This document shows positions 13,931 to 15,348 of a stretch of 15,348 bases of DNA, one piece after another; positions within the stretch are counted from its first letter, which is position 1, and each line of letters starts with the position of its first letter. The DNA comes from Mucilaginibacter sp. (GTDB lineage: Bacteria; Bacteroidota; Bacteroidia; Sphingobacteriales; Sphingobacteriaceae), in NCBI GenBank assembly GCA_028288315.1, contig JAQBNY010000346.1, positions 1 through 15,348 of the forward strand, given 5' to 3'. A program made the translations under genes and the position numbers. The notes beneath the pieces were generated by a model, which was given only the letters and a program-made list of their open reading frames with translations, did not search any database and was not told the DNA's origin.

Positions 13931-14443
13931 ATGAAAAAACTATTTAAAGTTGCTTTAGTTGCAGCCGGATTGTTATTTGCAGGCAACTTTGCACAGGCGC
14001 AAACAAAAATTGGTTACATCCAATTTGAGCAATTGGTAACCACTTTGCCTGAGTACAAAACACTTACTTCGCAAATTGATGTGTACAAAAAAACATTTAT
14101 GGATCAGCTTACTGCGTTAAACACAGAGTTGCAAAATAAAAGCAAAGAGTACCAGGACAAAAGAGCAACCATGACAGATGCTGTACGTGTTGCTAAAGAG
14201 AATGAATTACAAGATTTAAGCAAACGTTTCCAGGATTACCAGAATACAGCTTCACAATCAGTTGAAAGTAAAGGTAACGAGTTGATGAAACCATTAGTTG
14301 ATAAATCACGTGCTGCTATTAATGCCGTGGCTAAAGAAAAAGGCTACACTTATGTATTAAATTCTTCTAATACAGATTTGATTGTTGCTCCTCCGGGTGA
14401 TGATATGATGGCAGCAGTTAAACTTAAATTAGGTATTAAATAA
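13931..14443 (+). CDS. Skp/OmpH-family periplasmic chaperone (second copy)
   Basis: A 170-residue OmpH/Skp protein. The signal peptide is residues 1-23 (cleavage AQA/QT). TKIGYIQFEQLVTTLPEY (25-42) is the OmpH start motif. The coiled-coil arm is at about 45-115 (MDQLTALNTELQNKSKEYQDKRATM in parts, RVAKENELQDLSKRFQDYQN). The C-terminal body has KGYTYVLNSSNTDLIVAPPGDD (136-157), the usual OmpH ending with a strand followed by PPGDD. It lies 51 bp after the first copy and is the last gene before a strong terminator at 14464-14498. The arms of the two copies differ in sequence, so this is an old duplication rather than a recent one. Two tandem ompH genes after bamA also occur in Porphyromonas (recalled, not checked). 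Confidence 0.93.
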   Translation: MKKLFKVALVAAGLLFAGNFAQAQTKIGYIQFEQLVTTLPEYKTLTSQIDVYKKTFMDQLTALNTELQNKSKEYQDKRATMTDAVRVAKENELQDLSKRFQDYQNTASQSVESKGNELMKPLVDKSRAAINAVAKEKGYTYVLNSSNTDLIVAPPGDDMMAAVKLKLGIK

Positions 14444-14463
14444 GCCAAAGATTAATTATTTAT

Positions 14464-14498
14464 AAAAGCGCCCTGGAATGGGCGCTTTTTTTATTTTT
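14464..14498 (+). terminator. Intrinsic terminator after the bamA-skp-skp block
   Basis: AAAAGCGCCC (14464-14473) pairs perfectly with GGGCGCTTTT (14480-14489) around the loop TGGAAT, giving a 10-bp stem. It is followed by a T-tract (14486-14492, one A, then five more T). This is the only classic rho-independent terminator seen in the window. It ends transcription of the envelope block just before murI. Confidence 0.93.
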
Positions 14499-14499
14499 G
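14492..14499 (+). promoter_or_regulatory. murI promoter -7 element inside the terminator T-tract
   Basis: TATTTTTG is a perfect TAnnTTTG, and its T residues are also the distal T-tract of the terminator. Five bases separate it from the ATG at 14505, so transcription would begin at or within a few bases of the start codon, giving an almost leaderless message. The position for a -33 box falls in the terminator stem and does not match TTTG well. Confidence 0.5.
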
Positions 14500-14504
14500 T
14501 GCAT

Positions 14505-15344
14505 ATGGCATCCGGTAACCCTATAGGTATATTTGACTCAGGTATTGGAGGCCTTACAGTTTTCCGTTCAATTGTTGAGCAATTGCCCGGTTACGATTAT
14601 ATTTATTTGGGCGATAACGGGCGGGCCCCATATGGCAACCGATCATTTAAAACCATACATCAGTATACATGGGAGTGTGTGCAATGGATGTTTAAGCAAG
14701 GCTGCCCGTTAGTAGTGCTGGCCTGCAATACCGCGTCGGCTAAGGCACTGCGAACCATACAACAGCAGGACCTCCCAAAAAAGCATGCAGATAAACGTGT
14801 GTTAGGTGTTATACGCCCAACTGCAGAGGTTATTGGCAATTATACTCAAACTAAAGAAATAGGCGTGTTGGGCACTACAGGTACAATACAATCAGGCTCA
14901 TACCTTATAGAGATAGAACATTTTTTTCCCGAACTGAAAGTACATCAGCAAGCCTGTCCGCTTTGGGTACCTTTGATAGAAAACGGCGAATACGATAAGC
15001 CCGGCGCCGATTATTATGTGCAATTGTATCTGGATCAACTAATGCAGCAATCGCCAGATATTGATACCATTTTATTGGCCTGCACCCATTACCCATTGTT
15101 AAAAGATAAGATAAAAGCACATTTACCTGCCCACGTCAATGTAGTGGCCCAGGGCGATATTGTTGCCAGTAGTCTGGTTGATTACCTTAACCGCCATACC
15201 GAAATTGAGCAAACACTAACCAAAACCGGTAATAGACAGTTTTACACAACAATTGACGATACTGCCACCTTTGACCACCATGCCTCGCTTTTTTTTAATG
15301 ATGAGGTAAAGAGTGAGTATGTTGATGTAAGGGAATGCATTTGA
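14505..15344 (+). CDS. murI: Glutamate racemase
   Basis: A 279-residue racemase that converts L-glutamate to D-glutamate for peptidoglycan. The Asp/Ser motif FDSGIGGLTVF is at 10-20 (D11, S12). LGDNGRAPYGNRS is at 35-47 (the family usually has LGDxAxxPYG, so N38-G39 is a mild variant). The two catalytic cysteines are C74 in ACNTAS and C193 in ACTHYPLL, with H195 beside the second. I place the start at the ATG at 14505 (MASGNPIGIFDSG). An in-frame ATG at 14478 exists, but it lies in the loop of the terminator and would add nine residues not expected in the family. No Shine-Dalgarno is present. The gene is complete, ending four bases before the right edge of the window. Confidence 0.95.
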   Translation: MASGNPIGIFDSGIGGLTVFRSIVEQLPGYDYIYLGDNGRAPYGNRSFKTIHQYTWECVQWMFKQGCPLVVLACNTASAKALRTIQQQDLPKKHADKRVLGVIRPTAEVIGNYTQTKEIGVLGTTGTIQSGSYLIEIEHFFPELKVHQQACPLWVPLIENGEYDKPGADYYVQLYLDQLMQQSPDIDTILLACTHYPLLKDKIKAHLPAHVNVVAQGDIVASSLVDYLNRHTEIEQTLTKTGNRQFYTTIDDTATFDHHASLFFNDEVKSEYVDVRECI

Positions 15345-15348
15345 TTTG

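Noticed and set aside
14478..14504. ATG at 14478 as the murI start
   Set aside because: It starts at the end of the terminator loop and reads through the hairpin and T-tract, encoding GAFFIFVH. Glutamate racemases begin close to the IGIFDSG motif, so the ATG at 14505 is preferred.

Overview
The window looks like chromosomal DNA from a Bacteroidota, most likely a member of the Sphingobacteriaceae (Mucilaginibacter/Pedobacter-like). This rests on three things seen in the sequence. The start sites mostly lack Shine-Dalgarno sequences but several carry the TAnnTTTG -7 element of the phylum. There are two type IX secretion (T9SS) outer-membrane proteins, PorT-like and PorG/DUF6089-like. The gene order nadK - porG-like - uppS - bamA - skp - skp - murI is also typical of the phylum. 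The genus is an inference.

Left end (1-1832, minus strand): a two-gene sugar-oxidation module. A Gfo/Idh/MocA oxidoreductase with a twin-arginine export signal is followed 21 bp later by a DUF1080 protein, which is cut by the window edge. Both are predicted to act outside the cytoplasm, in the 3-keto-glycoside route of glycan breakdown.

1833-3349: a divergent intergenic region, then an AT-rich, translationally overlapping pair. The first gene is a SatD-family regulator, with a cyclase-like N-terminus and a helix-turn-helix C-terminus. The second is a polytopic DUF3307 membrane protein. This pair is the least understood part of the window.

3350-7913: menaquinone methyltransferase (ubiE/menG) overlapping a porT-like T9SS gene by 4 bp, an SDR oxidoreductase, a YqeY protein, and an alpha/beta hydrolase followed after 1 bp by a CBS-CBS-ACT protein.

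7914-15348: the cell-envelope block. It holds NAD kinase, the porG-like gene, uppS (undecaprenyl diphosphate synthase), bamA, two tandem Skp/OmpH chaperones, a strong intrinsic terminator and murI (glutamate racemase). UppS and MurI feed peptidoglycan synthesis. BamA and the Skp proteins assemble the outer membrane. The PorG-like protein links the block to protein secretion.

Everything from 2050 to the end is on the plus strand. No gap without a gene exceeds 300 bases; the longest are 9755-9975 (221 bp) and 1833-2049 (217 bp). I saw no tRNA, rRNA, CRISPR array, transposase or attachment site. The points most worth a second look are the SatD-DUF3307 pair, the structured uppS leader with an out-of-place GGAGG and a tiny overlapping frame, and a murI promoter embedded in the T-tract of the preceding terminator.
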